The notes below the pieces were generated by a model. That model did no database searches, had not been told where the DNA came from, and saw only the letters and a list, made by a program, of their open reading frames with translations. Below are positions 9,134 to 18,596 of a stretch of 64,000 nt of DNA, one piece after another. Position numbers and translations under genes: made by a program. The stretch's first letter is position 1. Each line of letters starts with the position of its first letter. This DNA is from Acidimicrobiales bacterium (GTDB taxonomy: Bacteria; Actinomycetota; Acidimicrobiia; Acidimicrobiales; SZUA-35): the NCBI GenBank assembly GCA_020629155.1, contig JAHDDW010000003.1, positions 1-64,000 of the forward strand, read 5' to 3'.

Positions 9134-10273
9134 ATGAAGAATAAGACAGAACGGGCCTTAAAGGATTGGAGGGATGGGCAGGTCAACGCTGAGCGTCTAT
9201 GTGCTGACGTTCTCATGATCGATGGATATTCTAGCATCGACCCTCAATGCCCTTTAGGTGGACCAGATGGAACTAAAGATATCCTCTGTAAAAAAAATGG
9301 ATGGAAATATGTTGGAGCAGTATATTTTCCAACTGGAGAAAAAACATTCAATCAAATCAAGCAAAAATTTATAGAAGATTTGTCAGGAGTAAAGAAAAAT
9401 ACAACCCAAGGAATCGTATTCTTAACTAATCAAAAAATATCGCCAGCTGAAAGAGAATCCCTAAAAGAAATTGCCGGCTCATCTGATGCTAAAGCAATAA
9501 TCTTCCATATCGAAAAAATTCGAACGATCTTGGATAATCCAGAAGGGCTTTCATGCAGGCTACGGCTTCTTGGCATCAAGATGTCTAAAGCGGATCAGAT
9601 AAGTTTCTTTGCACGCTGGGACAACATCTTCAGTCAGGAAATGCAGAGCCAAAGCGAACATATTATTTCTGCCTTGTCAGAAAAAATCGATGCTATGGCA
9701 AAGCTCCAACAAAGATCATGCGCTTCTTTACCGGCTAAAACCTTTAGGCGTAGCAGCGAAGTTTCTTTTTATACTCCTGCTACGCATCAAGTTACTCATA
9801 ATCTGACTATCTCTCTTATTTGTATGCTTCACAGTTCTATTTTTTTTGAAGATTCAACACCTCTTGAAATAGGGAGATTAAGAAAAATTCAAGTTTTTGT
9901 AGGAACAAAAATAGATCCGCTAAGAAGCTATATACCTCCAGAACCTGAAGAGATACAAGACCTATTGGAGACACTCTTAGAGGAGTGGAATAATAACTAT
10001 AGTGTTTTATTAACTTCTGATAGGACACAGATACTTAAAGCAATAACAAGTTTTCATCATGAATTAGTAAGGATCCATCCTTTTGTTGATGGAAACGGGC
10101 GATTAGCCAGATACATCCTGATGTTGCAAGCTTCTGAACTTCTTAAGATTACGAGAAAAATTACTCTTGATAACAGCAGTTCTTACTTAAATGCCTTAAA
10201 ACAAGCTGATGCTGGTGATCCAGGCGCACTAAACAGTATTATTACTCAGGCTTTCTATGGCATAGAGAACTGA
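9134..10273 (+). CDS. Fic-domain protein with nuclease-like N-terminal domain
   Basis: The C-terminal half is a Fic domain with the catalytic loop HPFVDGNGRLAR at 315-326. Fic enzymes transfer AMP or related groups to target proteins. A possible inhibitory-type motif, S235-x-x-x-E239 followed by Asp rather than Gly/Asn, lies in the preceding helix. Residues 1-150 resemble a restriction-endonuclease fold: GGPDGTKDI at 42-50 looks like the nuclease Asp loop, but the following strand reads KYVGAVYF and lacks the E-x-K pair, so catalysis there is probably lost. AAGAGG precedes the ATG. Codon use is visibly more A/T-rich than in the neighbours, suggesting acquisition. A toxin or defence role is inference. 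Confidence 0.82.
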   Translation: MKNKTERALKDWRDGQVNAERLCADVLMIDGYSSIDPQCPLGGPDGTKDILCKKNGWKYVGAVYFPTGEKTFNQIKQKFIEDLSGVKKNTTQGIVFLTNQKISPAERESLKEIAGSSDAKAIIFHIEKIRTILDNPEGLSCRLRLLGIKMSKADQISFFARWDNIFSQEMQSQSEHIISALSEKIDAMAKLQQRSCASLPAKTFRRSSEVSFYTPATHQVTHNLTISLICMLHSSIFFEDSTPLEIGRLRKIQVFVGTKIDPLRSYIPPEPEEIQDLLETLLEEWNNNYSVLLTSDRTQILKAITSFHHELVRIHPFVDGNGRLARYILMLQASELLKITRKITLDNSSSYLNALKQADAGDPGALNSIITQAFYGIEN

Positions 10274-10324
10274 TCCTATTATATAAAGCCAAGGCAGCGC
10301 CAATAGTAGTAAAATTACTACAAC

Positions 10325-11209
10325 CTAACCGATACTGACCATGTCGTAGTTTAATAAATCGAGAAGGTAGTCGCCGTAGCCGCTTTTTAAAAGTGGGTTT
10401 GCAAGGGTTGCTAGTTGATCTGCGGTGATCCAACCCATACGCCACGCTACTTCTTCAACACAACCAATTTTCATTGCCTGGCGCTGCTCAAGCACACGCA
10501 CAAACTCTGACGCTGAGACCATCGAGTCGAAGGTTCCTGTGTCTAACCATGCGACACCTCGGCTAAATTTTTCGACCCATAGCTCGCCTTCGTCGAGATA
10601 CATCTTATTGAGATCAGTTATTTCAAGCTCTCCACGAGCTGAAGGCTTCAACGACTTTGCATAGTCGACAACACGATTGTCATAAAAATACAGCCCTGTT
10701 ACCGCCCAACTCGATGTTGGATTCAATGGCTTTTCGACAATCGACAGCGCTTTGCCATGCTCATCAAACGAAACAACGCCATAGCGTTCAGGGTCTTTTA
10801 CTTCCTGCGCAAACACGCTTGCGCCGAACGACTCGACCGCTGCTTTTTGCATTAACACCGAAAGCCCGTCGCCATAAAAAAGGTTATCTCCCAAGATCAG
10901 CGAACAACTTTCGCTGCCGAGGAAATCTTCTGCAATCAGGAAAGCTTGCGCAATCCCGTCAGGAGAATCTTGCGTTGCATAACTAATCGATATGCCCCAT
11001 TGGCTCCCGTCACCAAGCAGGTCAGCGAAAAGCTGTTGATCTGATGTTCTAGTAATTATCAGAATATCCTTAACACCTGCGAGCATAAGTGTTGACAGCG
11101 GATAGTAAATCATCGGCTTGTCATACACAGGCAACAGTTGTTTCGATACTGAAAGCGTTAAAGGGTGAAGCCTGCTGCCAGTGCCTCCAGCAAGAATTAT
11201 TCCCTTCAT
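10325..11209 (-). CDS. rmlA: Glucose-1-phosphate thymidylyltransferase RmlA
   Basis: RmlA makes dTDP-glucose from dTTP and glucose-1-phosphate, the first step to dTDP-rhamnose. The 294-residue length is normal. The nucleotidyltransferase signature [16 protein letters not shown] opens the protein, followed by [18 protein letters not shown] and the active-site region [11 protein letters not shown]. Its start overlaps the rmlD stop by 4 bases. The gene converges with the Fic gene. Confidence 0.96.
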   Translation of the reverse strand: MKGIILAGGTGSRLHPLTLSVSKQLLPVYDKPMIYYPLSTLMLAGVKDILIITRTSDQQLFADLLGDGSQWGISISYATQDSPDGIAQAFLIAEDFLGSESCSLILGDNLFYGDGLSVLMQKAAVESFGASVFAQEVKDPERYGVVSFDEHGKALSIVEKPLNPTSSWAVTGLYFYDNRVVDYAKSLKPSARGELEITDLNKMYLDEGELWVEKFSRGVAWLDTGTFDSMVSASEFVRVLEQRQAMKIGCVEEVAWRMGWITADQLATLANPLLKSGYGDYLLDLLNYDMVSIG

Positions 11210-12081
11210 TTTAAGCCGTTCACAGTCAGCTCGTCAGAAACAAGTTTTAACGATTCACGCCATGGTGGTGCAGAAAAATCGTACGACGCAGCAAAGTTAG
11301 CCGACGAAAGCCGTGTATCACGCGGCCTTGGTGCAGGCGTCGGGTACTCAGGGGTTGTCAACTTTTTGATATCTATATCAAACCCTGCGAGACTGATCGC
11401 CTCATCTGCAAGATCCCACCAGGTAGCATCGTCGATTGAGGCAAAATGATACAGCCCAGGCTGTGAGACGTTTTGATCAATTACCGTGGCGATGGCCGTC
11501 GCAATATCGGCGGCGCTTGTCGGGCAGCCGTGCTGGTCAGCAACTACGCCAATTGCTTTACCTTCTGTTGCGAGACGACGCATTGTTTGCACAAAGTTAG
11601 GACCAAGCGCGCTATAGACCCAAGAGGTACGCAACACAACAGCTCGTTTCGCGGCTAGTGCGGCTGCTTCGCCAGCAAGCTTACTCGCTCCGTAGACACC
11701 TAACGGGTTTGCTCTATCAACTTCGTCGTACCAGCCATCTTGGCGGCCATCAAAAACGTAGTCGGTAGAGATATGGATAAGCGATGCTTTGTTGTCGTCT
11801 GCCGCTTTTGCTAGGTGACCAACTGCTGTTTCGTTCACAGCAAACGCTGTTTTTTCGTCCTCTTCTGCCTTGTCAACAGCGGTATAGGCCGCAGCGTTCA
11901 CAATCACGTCTGGCTTGAAACTATGCGCACAGTCTGCAACTGCTGCAGCGTCAGTGATATCAAGGTCTACACGTGTAGTGGTTTTGATGGAAATGTTCTC
12001 AGGCCACGCAAATCTGGCAAGTTCTTGCCCTACTTGCCCGTTGGCTCCTGTGACTAGAATTTTTTTAGGTTGTGCACTCAT
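11206..12081 (-). CDS. rmlD: dTDP-4-dehydrorhamnose reductase RmlD
   Basis: RmlD catalyses the last, NAD(P)H-dependent step of dTDP-L-rhamnose synthesis. It is an extended SDR of 291 residues with [14 protein letters not shown] at the N-terminus, ISTDYVFDG (substrate loop) and YGASKLAGE carrying the Tyr-x3-Lys pair. It lies between rmlC (139-base gap) and rmlA (4-base overlap), giving the order rmlC-rmlD-rmlA. No rmlB, the 4,6-dehydratase, is in the window. Confidence 0.95.
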   Translation of the reverse strand: MSAQPKKILVTGANGQVGQELARFAWPENISIKTTTRVDLDITDAAAVADCAHSFKPDVIVNAAAYTAVDKAEEDEKTAFAVNETAVGHLAKAADDNKASLIHISTDYVFDGRQDGWYDEVDRANPLGVYGASKLAGEAAALAAKRAVVLRTSWVYSALGPNFVQTMRRLATEGKAIGVVADQHGCPTSAADIATAIATVIDQNVSQPGLYHFASIDDATWWDLADEAISLAGFDIDIKKLTTPEYPTPAPRPRDTRLSSANFAASYDFSAPPWRESLKLVSDELTVNGLK

Positions 12082-12220
12082 GGTTTTTGCTCCTTAATAA
12101 TTTTTAACTGGTAGTTGACAACCCGCCGTGGTTTCTTTGGTTTCTGTAAGCAAGATCTAGCAATGCTACGTTTTAGTCCGCCGAATGCAGCTTGCATGTG
12201 TCTAGCAAAAACGCCTGTCT

Positions 12221-12787
12221 TTACTCGGAAAGGTCACCGTTTTCTTTCAATTGTTCAAGCTTCAAAGCAGTTCGATCTTTCTCAGACAGCTGCACTTTGT
12301 CACTTGTAACTGGCCATTCGATCTGTAAAGCTGGGTCGTTCCAAAGAAGAGAGCGATCAGCCTGTGGGTTATAAAAATCGGTTACCTTGTAAGAAAGTAT
12401 GGTGTTTGGCGCTAACGTCACAAAACCATGGGCAAAGCCTTCTGGGACCCAAAGCTGTTTGCCTGTTTCTGCATCAAGTTCGACTGCTACGTGATGCCCA
12501 AACGTTGGAGAAGACTTTCTGATATCAACTGCGATGTCAAGCAAACGCCCTGCAAGTACTCGAACAAGCTTTCCCTGAGCAAACGGTGCTGTCTGGAAGT
12601 GTAAACCTCGCAACGTTCCTACAGCTGCCGAAAGCGACTCGTTGTCTTGGACAAACGAGACATCAAGCTCTGTAGCTTCAGCAAATTTCTTTTCGTTATA
12701 GACTTCAGAGAAATAGCCACGATCATCACCGAAACGCGCAGGCGTTATAGTTATAACTTCTTTGATCTCTGTTGGCTCTACTATCAT
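12221..12787 (-). CDS. rmlC: dTDP-4-dehydrorhamnose 3,5-epimerase RmlC
   Basis: RmlC epimerises dTDP-4-keto-6-deoxyglucose at C3 and C5. The 188-residue cupin has FGDDRGYFSEVYN near the N-terminus, GTLRGLHFQ with the catalytic His region, and LWVPEGFAHGFVTL. I take the ATG at 12787 because GGAGGAAG lies just upstream and the protein then begins MIVEPTEI as expected; the open frame continues 48 codons further upstream but those residues are not family-like. It is divergent from the next glycosyltransferase. Confidence 0.95.
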   Translation of the reverse strand: MIVEPTEIKEVITITPARFGDDRGYFSEVYNEKKFAEATELDVSFVQDNESLSAAVGTLRGLHFQTAPFAQGKLVRVLAGRLLDIAVDIRKSSPTFGHHVAVELDAETGKQLWVPEGFAHGFVTLAPNTILSYKVTDFYNPQADRSLLWNDPALQIEWPVTSDKVQLSEKDRTALKLEQLKENGDLSE

Positions 12788-13023
12788 CGTTCTTCCTCCG
12801 TAGTTACGATTTGATATCTTCGAGACACAGTACACGATGTTGATCGGCACAATGGTGACCGTGACACAATTGGGTGCTTCATACGAAAGCTTTGATTCTC
12901 GATCGCTGATTACGAGAATTTGCTGCGCCATATCTGTTTCGCCTGCAACTGAACCATCGCCGTTGCACTAGTTTCTCAGTGCTACTGTTTGTCTGTTCAT
13001 CGCCCAATTTCTGCGGAGTCACC

Positions 13024-14070
13024 TTGAAACTAATTATCCAAATCCCCTGCCTTAATGAAGAAGAACAGCTACCGTCAACTCTTTCGTATCTGCCAAGAAA
13101 GGTTGCTGGGTTTGACCAGGTTGAGTGGCTTATAATTGATGACGGGTCCCGTGATGCCACTATCGAAAAAGCCCGTGTCGCTGGTGTTGATCACATAGTT
13201 AAACTGCCGCAGAATAAAGGTCTAGCCGCCGCATTTCAAGCAGGTTTAGATGCGGCTTTAAAACTTGGCGCTGATGTCATCGTCAACACAGACGCCGATA
13301 ATCAATATGACGCTTCCTGCATTCCTTTGTTAACGCAACCGATTCTCGACAAGCAAGCGGACATGGTAATAGGCAGCCGTGACGTGAAAGGTCACGCCGA
13401 ATTTTCTGCCCTCAAGATAAAGTTGCAGCTTCTTGGCAGCTGGGTTGTCCGCAAAGCATCGGATACGAGCGTGCCTGACGCAACAACAGGTTTCAGAGCA
13501 TACAGCCGTGAAGCAGCCATCGGGCTAACTGTTGTCAACAACTATACCTATACGATCGAGTCGCTAATCCAAGCTGGCAAGTCGAATGTGCCGATTGTTT
13601 CTGTGCCGATAAAAACTAACCCTAAAACACGTGATTCTCGACTTTTCGGCTCTATGTGGGGTTACATACGCCGTAACGCTGGTACTATTACCCGTGTTTT
13701 CGCAGCGTATGAGCCGTTGAAGTTTTTTGGTCGCATGTCTCTTCTCATGTTTCTATCTTCACTCGTTGCCTTTAGCCCGTTTGTTTTTGATTGGGTTTCA
13801 ACAGGTGAATCAGGAGGGCATCTTCAATCGATTATTTTAGGGGCGATCCTTGCACTAGGGAGTCTGCAACTTCTTGCTGTTGGCATTATGGCCGATTTGA
13901 TTGCTTCAAATCGAGCTTTGACACAACGGGTTTTTGAACATACTAGACGCATCGAACTTGCGCTAGAAATTGAACCAAGCCATTACCTCAACGGGCAACT
14001 CGGCACCGAAAAACAAAACAGCCCGCTGCTTCAAAAACGAAGAACAAAAAAAAATAAATCCACTGCCTAA
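13024..14070 (+). CDS. Family 2 glycosyltransferase with C-terminal membrane helices
   Basis: The GT-A domain shows IPCLNEEEQLP, the DDGS nucleotide-binding motif, and DADNQYD with the metal-binding Asp residues, followed by IGSRD and ATTGFRAYSRE. This is the pattern of dolichyl/undecaprenyl-phosphate sugar synthases. Two hydrophobic helices follow (about 245-265 and 275-305), and the tail is very basic (QKRRTKKNK). I chose the TTG at 13024 because GCGGAG precedes it and the fold begins at once; an ATG 15 codons earlier is possible. It probably loads a sugar on a lipid carrier for surface polymer synthesis. The actual sugar is unknown. Confidence 0.88.
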   Translation: MKLIIQIPCLNEEEQLPSTLSYLPRKVAGFDQVEWLIIDDGSRDATIEKARVAGVDHIVKLPQNKGLAAAFQAGLDAALKLGADVIVNTDADNQYDASCIPLLTQPILDKQADMVIGSRDVKGHAEFSALKIKLQLLGSWVVRKASDTSVPDATTGFRAYSREAAIGLTVVNNYTYTIESLIQAGKSNVPIVSVPIKTNPKTRDSRLFGSMWGYIRRNAGTITRVFAAYEPLKFFGRMSLLMFLSSLVAFSPFVFDWVSTGESGGHLQSIILGAILALGSLQLLAVGIMADLIASNRALTQRVFEHTRRIELALEIEPSHYLNGQLGTEKQNSPLLQKRRTKKNKSTA

Positions 14071-14155
14071 GCCGCAACACTAAACCACAGGCTAGTCGGT
14101 ATTGCCTGACTTTCAGCTACCGCTGCCTAGTTCCCCTCCGAGATCAAGGATAATC

Positions 14156-14189
14156 TAAAGGGTCAATCTCAACTGACACTGGCCCTTTA
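14156..14189. terminator. Putative bidirectional terminator
   Basis: TAAAGGG (14156-14162) and CCCTTTA (14183-14189) form arms with an inner TCA/TGA pairing. The hairpin lies between two convergent genes and touches the stop of the minus-strand one. The T/A-rich arm ends could serve as U-tracts on either strand. Confidence 0.45.
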
Positions 14190-14191
14190 AC

Positions 14192-15757
14192 CTAAGGCGT
14201 AACCGAATGGAGTACGTTACGAACCGTTTCTACTTGATCGCGATAGTTAGCCTGGTAGTTTCCTAAATCTGCGCGAGCGATATGAGCGGGCATCCCCGAC
14301 AAGAAGTACAGCCCAAGAAGCGCAATTACAGCAACTGGGTACATATTTTTCCCGAGATAACGGGCAACGTAATACAGCGGAATCGCCATGAGAAAAAAAT
14401 AGACAGGAAACACATAGCGCCCCTGAAGCGCTAACCCAAACAAACCAGATGTAACATAAATCTGGTAGTTTCCATAGGCTGCAAGCGCAAGATATGCCAC
14501 ACTGATCAAAGCCAGCAACGACACAATGTTGCGCTTCGCAATCTCACGCAAACGAATATTTCTCGCCATGATCAGAAGCGAAGCAATAAACAACCAGAAG
14601 GTTATCTTCTCTATTTTGGTAAACGTAGCAACGTTTTTATGTGATAAAGTCCCAACCGTTCGTGTGTGATTCAGAACAAGCCACCGAGAAGTGAATATTG
14701 CTTTATGCATCCGCTCATTTGCAGCCACTTCATTGAACCCTAAGCTTCTTCGGTACAGAGCACTTTGCATACAAACTTCTTCGCTATGGATAGCATCGCA
14801 TGCTGGACGCATCGAACCATGTGCCACCATATTCCCGCCGTAACGTTCTGCAAACAACCCAAAACCCACGAGAAACACAACTGCATACAAAAGGAATTTC
14901 TTGTTTCTTGCTAGTAAGCCGCGCCAAAGATGCTGCAAAGTGTCAAGAACTTCAAACCGTCGGAAAAGCAGCAGAATAGGCAACCAAATCATGACGGCAA
15001 GCGGCAGAAGCGTAAACTTTATAATCGGTGCAATGACAGAAAGCAACAGCAAGAAAAGCAGGTTTCGCCTATTCGGCGAGAAATACTGTTTGCATAAATA
15101 ATAGAACAGTAAACTTGCGCACAAGTTAGCAGCGTTGTCATAGTTGATAGCACCAGCAAGCAACGTATACATCATCAGGTTTGAGAAAATGAAAACAGCT
15201 GGGTACACAACATGTTTAGGCAACCGACAAACAAGTAATGTTTTTGCAAGCACAACAAGGTTAGCTGCTGCTAAACCAACGTTAAGTAACCGAAGTGGGA
15301 CAACAACGTTATCTACGCCAAGTAGATTTAAAAAGCGAACAGGCCAGCTCAATGCGTAATGATACAGATATTGTGGCGGCCGAGTAATATCGCGCCAATC
15401 GCCACCGAAACCTTCTTGAGAATCGAGTAGCGGCGACCATGAATGATCAGCATAATACTGAATAAAATTTGTATGAAAAAGCTCGTCGGGCGGAACAGTA
15501 AATTTTGAAGTGTAGAGCGAAGTCAACGCAAAAAAGACGCCCTGAATCAGAAACCAACCAAGCGTGGCGACCCAAAAGGTTCGAGAGCCTAAAAAAATAG
15601 TCACTGCTTGCGCTAAAGGCCACATTCTTTCTTTGCGGACCTGTACATCATCTGGCAGCGACCCTTCAGAAAGCGTTTCGTTTATAGAAACGCTTTCTCG
15701 CAAGTCAACATTAGCCACAATAGAGATGCTCTTGCTGAGCTGGCCATGCACGAGCAT
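14192..15757 (-). CDS. Polytopic membrane protein, DUF2142-like
   Basis: The 521-residue protein has about 11-12 hydrophobic helices. After the first helix comes VPPDELFHTNFIQYYADH, which resembles the PDE-x2-H motif of DUF2142 and other GT-C-like membrane glycosyltransferases, placed in the first outer loop where the catalytic acid usually sits. The start is uncertain: the ATG at 15757 overlaps the upstream gene by 47 bases, while a GTG at 15718 would overlap by only 8. The context (rml and GT genes) suggests transfer of a lipid-linked sugar outside the membrane, but no substrate can be read from the sequence. Confidence 0.75.
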   Translation of the reverse strand: MLVHGQLSKSISIVANVDLRESVSINETLSEGSLPDDVQVRKERMWPLAQAVTIFLGSRTFWVATLGWFLIQGVFFALTSLYTSKFTVPPDELFHTNFIQYYADHSWSPLLDSQEGFGGDWRDITRPPQYLYHYALSWPVRFLNLLGVDNVVVPLRLLNVGLAAANLVVLAKTLLVCRLPKHVVYPAVFIFSNLMMYTLLAGAINYDNAANLCASLLFYYLCKQYFSPNRRNLLFLLLLSVIAPIIKFTLLPLAVMIWLPILLLFRRFEVLDTLQHLWRGLLARNKKFLLYAVVFLVGFGLFAERYGGNMVAHGSMRPACDAIHSEEVCMQSALYRRSLGFNEVAANERMHKAIFTSRWLVLNHTRTVGTLSHKNVATFTKIEKITFWLFIASLLIMARNIRLREIAKRNIVSLLALISVAYLALAAYGNYQIYVTSGLFGLALQGRYVFPVYFFLMAIPLYYVARYLGKNMYPVAVIALLGLYFLSGMPAHIARADLGNYQANYRDQVETVRNVLHSVTP

Positions 15758-17480
15758 GAAAATCTGCTTTCCCTTGTTCCTCCAAAATAATTGTTAACGG
15801 AGGGTTAGGTGGCGGATATTCATCAACATTTTCAGCGATATGATTCGGATTATCATATGGGTCGTTGTGAAGGAGCGGCTTCCACCGCTCATGAACCTGT
15901 TTGAATTCCCACTCGGCAACCGTAGGGTCACGGGTGCTTGACTCGTGGTGCACAACCTTCGTCGCACAATCGACTACGCTGCGATAGCCTGCTCGGTTGA
16001 GCTTCAAACACAAATCAACATCGTTATAGGCCAATGGATAAATTGTGGCGAAACCTCCGACCTGATCGAATTTGTGCCGCTCGACTAAAAGACACGCACC
16101 AGTGACTGCTATAGCATTCTGTGCCGTCGCCAATGCTGCTAAATAGCCAGGATGATCACCGCGATAATGGGCGTAGCGGTGGAACGGACAACCTTCACGC
16201 GACCAAATACCCGCGTGTTGAATACGACCGTCGGAGTAAAGCAGCTTCGCTCCGACAGCGCCAATATCTTCACGCGTTGCATACATGACCATCCGATCAA
16301 GCCAGTCTGGCTGAATAATTTCGGTGTCGTCATTGTGGAACAAAAGCAAATCGCCGCTTGCACGAGCTGCACCTAAATTACAAGCATGCGAGAAATTAAA
16401 ATCACGCGTATCTTGCACAAATTTGACTTGGCCATAGTTTCCATAGCGCTGCAGGCTGAGGCCTAACTCTTCCTCTGAGTTTTTGTCCAAAACAACAATC
16501 ACTTCGACATTTGGGTACGTTGTTCTTGCTAGTAAGCTTTTGACAGCTAAATCGACAAGAACAACTTCTTCGCCGCGAATAATTCTTTTGTAGCCACCTG
16601 TAGGAATGATGACACTGACCAATGGGAACTCAGTAAGTTGCGGTTCTAAATCGATAATGCCAGGCCAATCAGGGTTGCGACTTGCAACAGCAGGAAAGTT
16701 AGTGCGCTCTAGATGTGACTGCACAACACGCACACCTGCTTCATACGCCCAATCTTTTGTTGTGGGATCTAACGCAGTTGACGTTTCACATTCACGCCAG
16801 TGATATAAAACCTGCGGAATATGGAGAATACGGCGTGCCTTCTCCGTCGCTCGTAAGCTAATGTCATGGTCTTGCGAACCGTCAAAACCAGGACGGAAAC
16901 CGCCGACTTCTATGGCCAACGAACGGCGGCAAACAACAAGATGCCCCAAATACATTTGCTGGCGTAAACGTTCACGCGAAAAACCAGGTTTATGGAACGG
17001 ATTAATGCGTTCCCCGTTGCCAGCATCTAAATGATCTTCGTCACTGAAAACAAAATCGACGTCTTCGAAATTGGCCATTTCCCACGCGACAGTCCCTAAC
17101 GCATGTGGGGCGAGCGTGTCATCGTTGTCGAGAAGAGCGATGAATTCGCCCGTCGCCATGTTCAAAGCGTCATCAGTTGCAGCGGCGATGCCACCGTTTT
17201 CTTCACGAAAATGCACCTTTATTCGACTATCACGGTTTCGGTACCCTTTTAGCACCTGATTGACCGGCTCTGGCTGCGGGCCATCGGCAACAAGACAGAG
17301 CTCCCAATCAGAGGTTGTTTGCGCCAAAACAGATTCAATGCATTCGTCAAGAAAATCGATTTCGGGGTGGTACACAGGGACAAGCAAAGAGAACATTGGC
17401 CCGTCTGTTTTTTCATTGCCCATTTCAGGGGAACTATCTTCGCTGTCTGTTAAATCAATAAGCTCAGTTGAATCGCTCAC
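15711..17480 (-). CDS. Glycosyltransferase with two tandem GT2 domains
   Basis: The 589-residue protein carries two GT-A domains. The first (about 25-270) has SLLVPVYHPEIDFLDECI, a DNDDT metal motif and FVFSDEDHLD. The second (about 285-560) has VSVIIPTGGYK, NVEVIVVLDKNS, LLFHNDDTEI and a C-terminal AYNDVDLCLKLNRAG acceptor region. Such double enzymes often add repeating sugars such as rhamnose in surface polysaccharides, which fits the rml genes nearby. No membrane helix is seen, so it acts in the cytoplasm. Its start overlaps the upstream coiled-coil gene by 4 bases. Confidence 0.88.
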   Translation of the reverse strand: MSDSTELIDLTDSEDSSPEMGNEKTDGPMFSLLVPVYHPEIDFLDECIESVLAQTTSDWELCLVADGPQPEPVNQVLKGYRNRDSRIKVHFREENGGIAAATDDALNMATGEFIALLDNDDTLAPHALGTVAWEMANFEDVDFVFSDEDHLDAGNGERINPFHKPGFSRERLRQQMYLGHLVVCRRSLAIEVGGFRPGFDGSQDHDISLRATEKARRILHIPQVLYHWRECETSTALDPTTKDWAYEAGVRVVQSHLERTNFPAVASRNPDWPGIIDLEPQLTEFPLVSVIIPTGGYKRIIRGEEVVLVDLAVKSLLARTTYPNVEVIVVLDKNSEEELGLSLQRYGNYGQVKFVQDTRDFNFSHACNLGAARASGDLLLFHNDDTEIIQPDWLDRMVMYATREDIGAVGAKLLYSDGRIQHAGIWSREGCPFHRYAHYRGDHPGYLAALATAQNAIAVTGACLLVERHKFDQVGGFATIYPLAYNDVDLCLKLNRAGYRSVVDCATKVVHHESSTRDPTVAEWEFKQVHERWKPLLHNDPYDNPNHIAENVDEYPPPNPPLTIILEEQGKADFHARAWPAQQEHLYCG

Positions 17481-18478
17481 TTGCTGCCGCCTTTGTCTTG
17501 GAACTGTCGAGCTAGAGGGCCTTTAATTCTGGAAGCAAGTTTAAACGGGGCTGTCTCACGTAGCTGCTCTAACCTTTCAGCAGCAGCAGAGTTTGATTCC
17601 AAACGACTTTTTAGGAAGTCTATTTCTTTATCACGAACGCAGAGCTGATAATGAAGTTCAGTTGCTTCACCTTTCGCGCGGGCTTTTTCAGCCTCAGCCC
17701 CAACAACAGCATCTTTTGCGACATACATTTTCTGTATCGATTCATCAAGCCGCTGTGACAAACCAGCAATTAACTGATCTTTTTCTGCTAAAGCGACTTT
17801 TAAGCTTCTAGTTCCGTCATCAGTAATTTCTTCCACGCTGAGAGCCGCTAGCCCTTTTTGAAGCATGTCTACTTTCAACCGTTCGTTCTCCGCAACAGCC
17901 CGAGTCAACTCTTTCTCGTATTCTCCTAATGTTTTATGAAGAACGAGCGTCTCTTGTTTTCCTTTAACTGCCACCTTTGTGTAGAACGCAGAAACCATAC
18001 ATGATGCGTTTGCGCTAAAAGAAAAGTCGCGGACATAGCCAAGTTTTGCGAACGCTTCAGTCCACTGTGCAAGCAAACTAGCACTTTTTGAGCTGACAAC
18101 GTTTACTGCATCGGTTGTGACAGGGATAGACAACACAATCGCATCAGATGACTCAGATAAAGCAAGCAAAGCAGAGTTCGCCTCTTCAGCTGTGAACGTT
18201 TGAGCGCATCCGATACACAACGCTACGTCATATGTCGCATTTGCTGCTGCAGTTAAGTCACCAGCATAGTTAGAAGTTTTTACGCCTTGACGCAGAAAAA
18301 AATCAGATAGATTCAGCGAACTCACAGGTTCATTTGCCGAAAATGTTGGTTCACCCAACAAAAGAGCTGATTCTGGCTGCAAAACGTCGATAATTTTTTG
18401 GGCGACGTCAACGATGCAATCGTCTAGATAACTGAAGGAGGAACTGGCTGTGTCGAGAGTAGTATTTGATTGTTTCAC
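17477..18478 (-). CDS. Coiled-coil protein with degenerate methyltransferase-like N-terminus
   Basis: Residues 20-170 have the strand/helix rhythm of a Rossmann methyltransferase (ALLLGEP, YDVALCIGCAQTF) but lack a recognisable E/D-x-G-x-G SAM-binding motif. Residues 190-305 form a long charged coiled coil (EYEKELTRAVAENERLK onward). A basic tail ends the protein. It is the first gene of an operon with the double glycosyltransferase and DUF2142-like protein, so a scaffold or chain-length role in polymer synthesis is possible. The GTG start has TATTGT seven bases upstream, a leaderless layout. Confidence 0.6.
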   Translation of the reverse strand: MKQSNTTLDTASSSFSYLDDCIVDVAQKIIDVLQPESALLLGEPTFSANEPVSSLNLSDFFLRQGVKTSNYAGDLTAAANATYDVALCIGCAQTFTAEEANSALLALSESSDAIVLSIPVTTDAVNVVSSKSASLLAQWTEAFAKLGYVRDFSFSANASCMVSAFYTKVAVKGKQETLVLHKTLGEYEKELTRAVAENERLKVDMLQKGLAALSVEEITDDGTRSLKVALAEKDQLIAGLSQRLDESIQKMYVAKDAVVGAEAEKARAKGEATELHYQLCVRDKEIDFLKSRLESNSAAAERLEQLRETAPFKLASRIKGPLARQFQDKGGSK

Positions 18479-18491
18479 TCTGGTGACAATA
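18479..18491 (-). promoter_or_regulatory. Leaderless-type -10 box of the coiled-coil/GT operon
   Basis: TATTGT (18491-18486, minus strand), then seven bases, then GTG at 18478. Confidence 0.45.
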
Positions 18492-18583
18492 GCAGACGCC
18501 CCTACGGTGCTGGTGCACCCAGCTGCATTCTTTTGGGATTCTCTAAATATCTAAACCCTTTAGCAAGAAACAAATAACATAGC

Positions 18584-18596
18584 TACCCTAGAGGCA
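18584..18596 (+). promoter_or_regulatory. Leaderless-type -10 box of pabB
   Basis: TACCCT (18584-18589), then seven bases, then GTG at 18597. GAGG inside the spacer could also act as a Shine-Dalgarno if transcription starts further upstream. Confidence 0.4.

Noticed and set aside
10306-10321. Terminator between the Fic gene and rmlA
   Set aside because: GTAGTAA/TTACTAC arms would leave a two-base loop and the stem is A/T-rich; too weak to call.
12788-12931. 48-codon N-terminal extension of RmlC
   Set aside because: A strong Shine-Dalgarno precedes the ATG at 12787, and the extra residues are not typical of RmlC.
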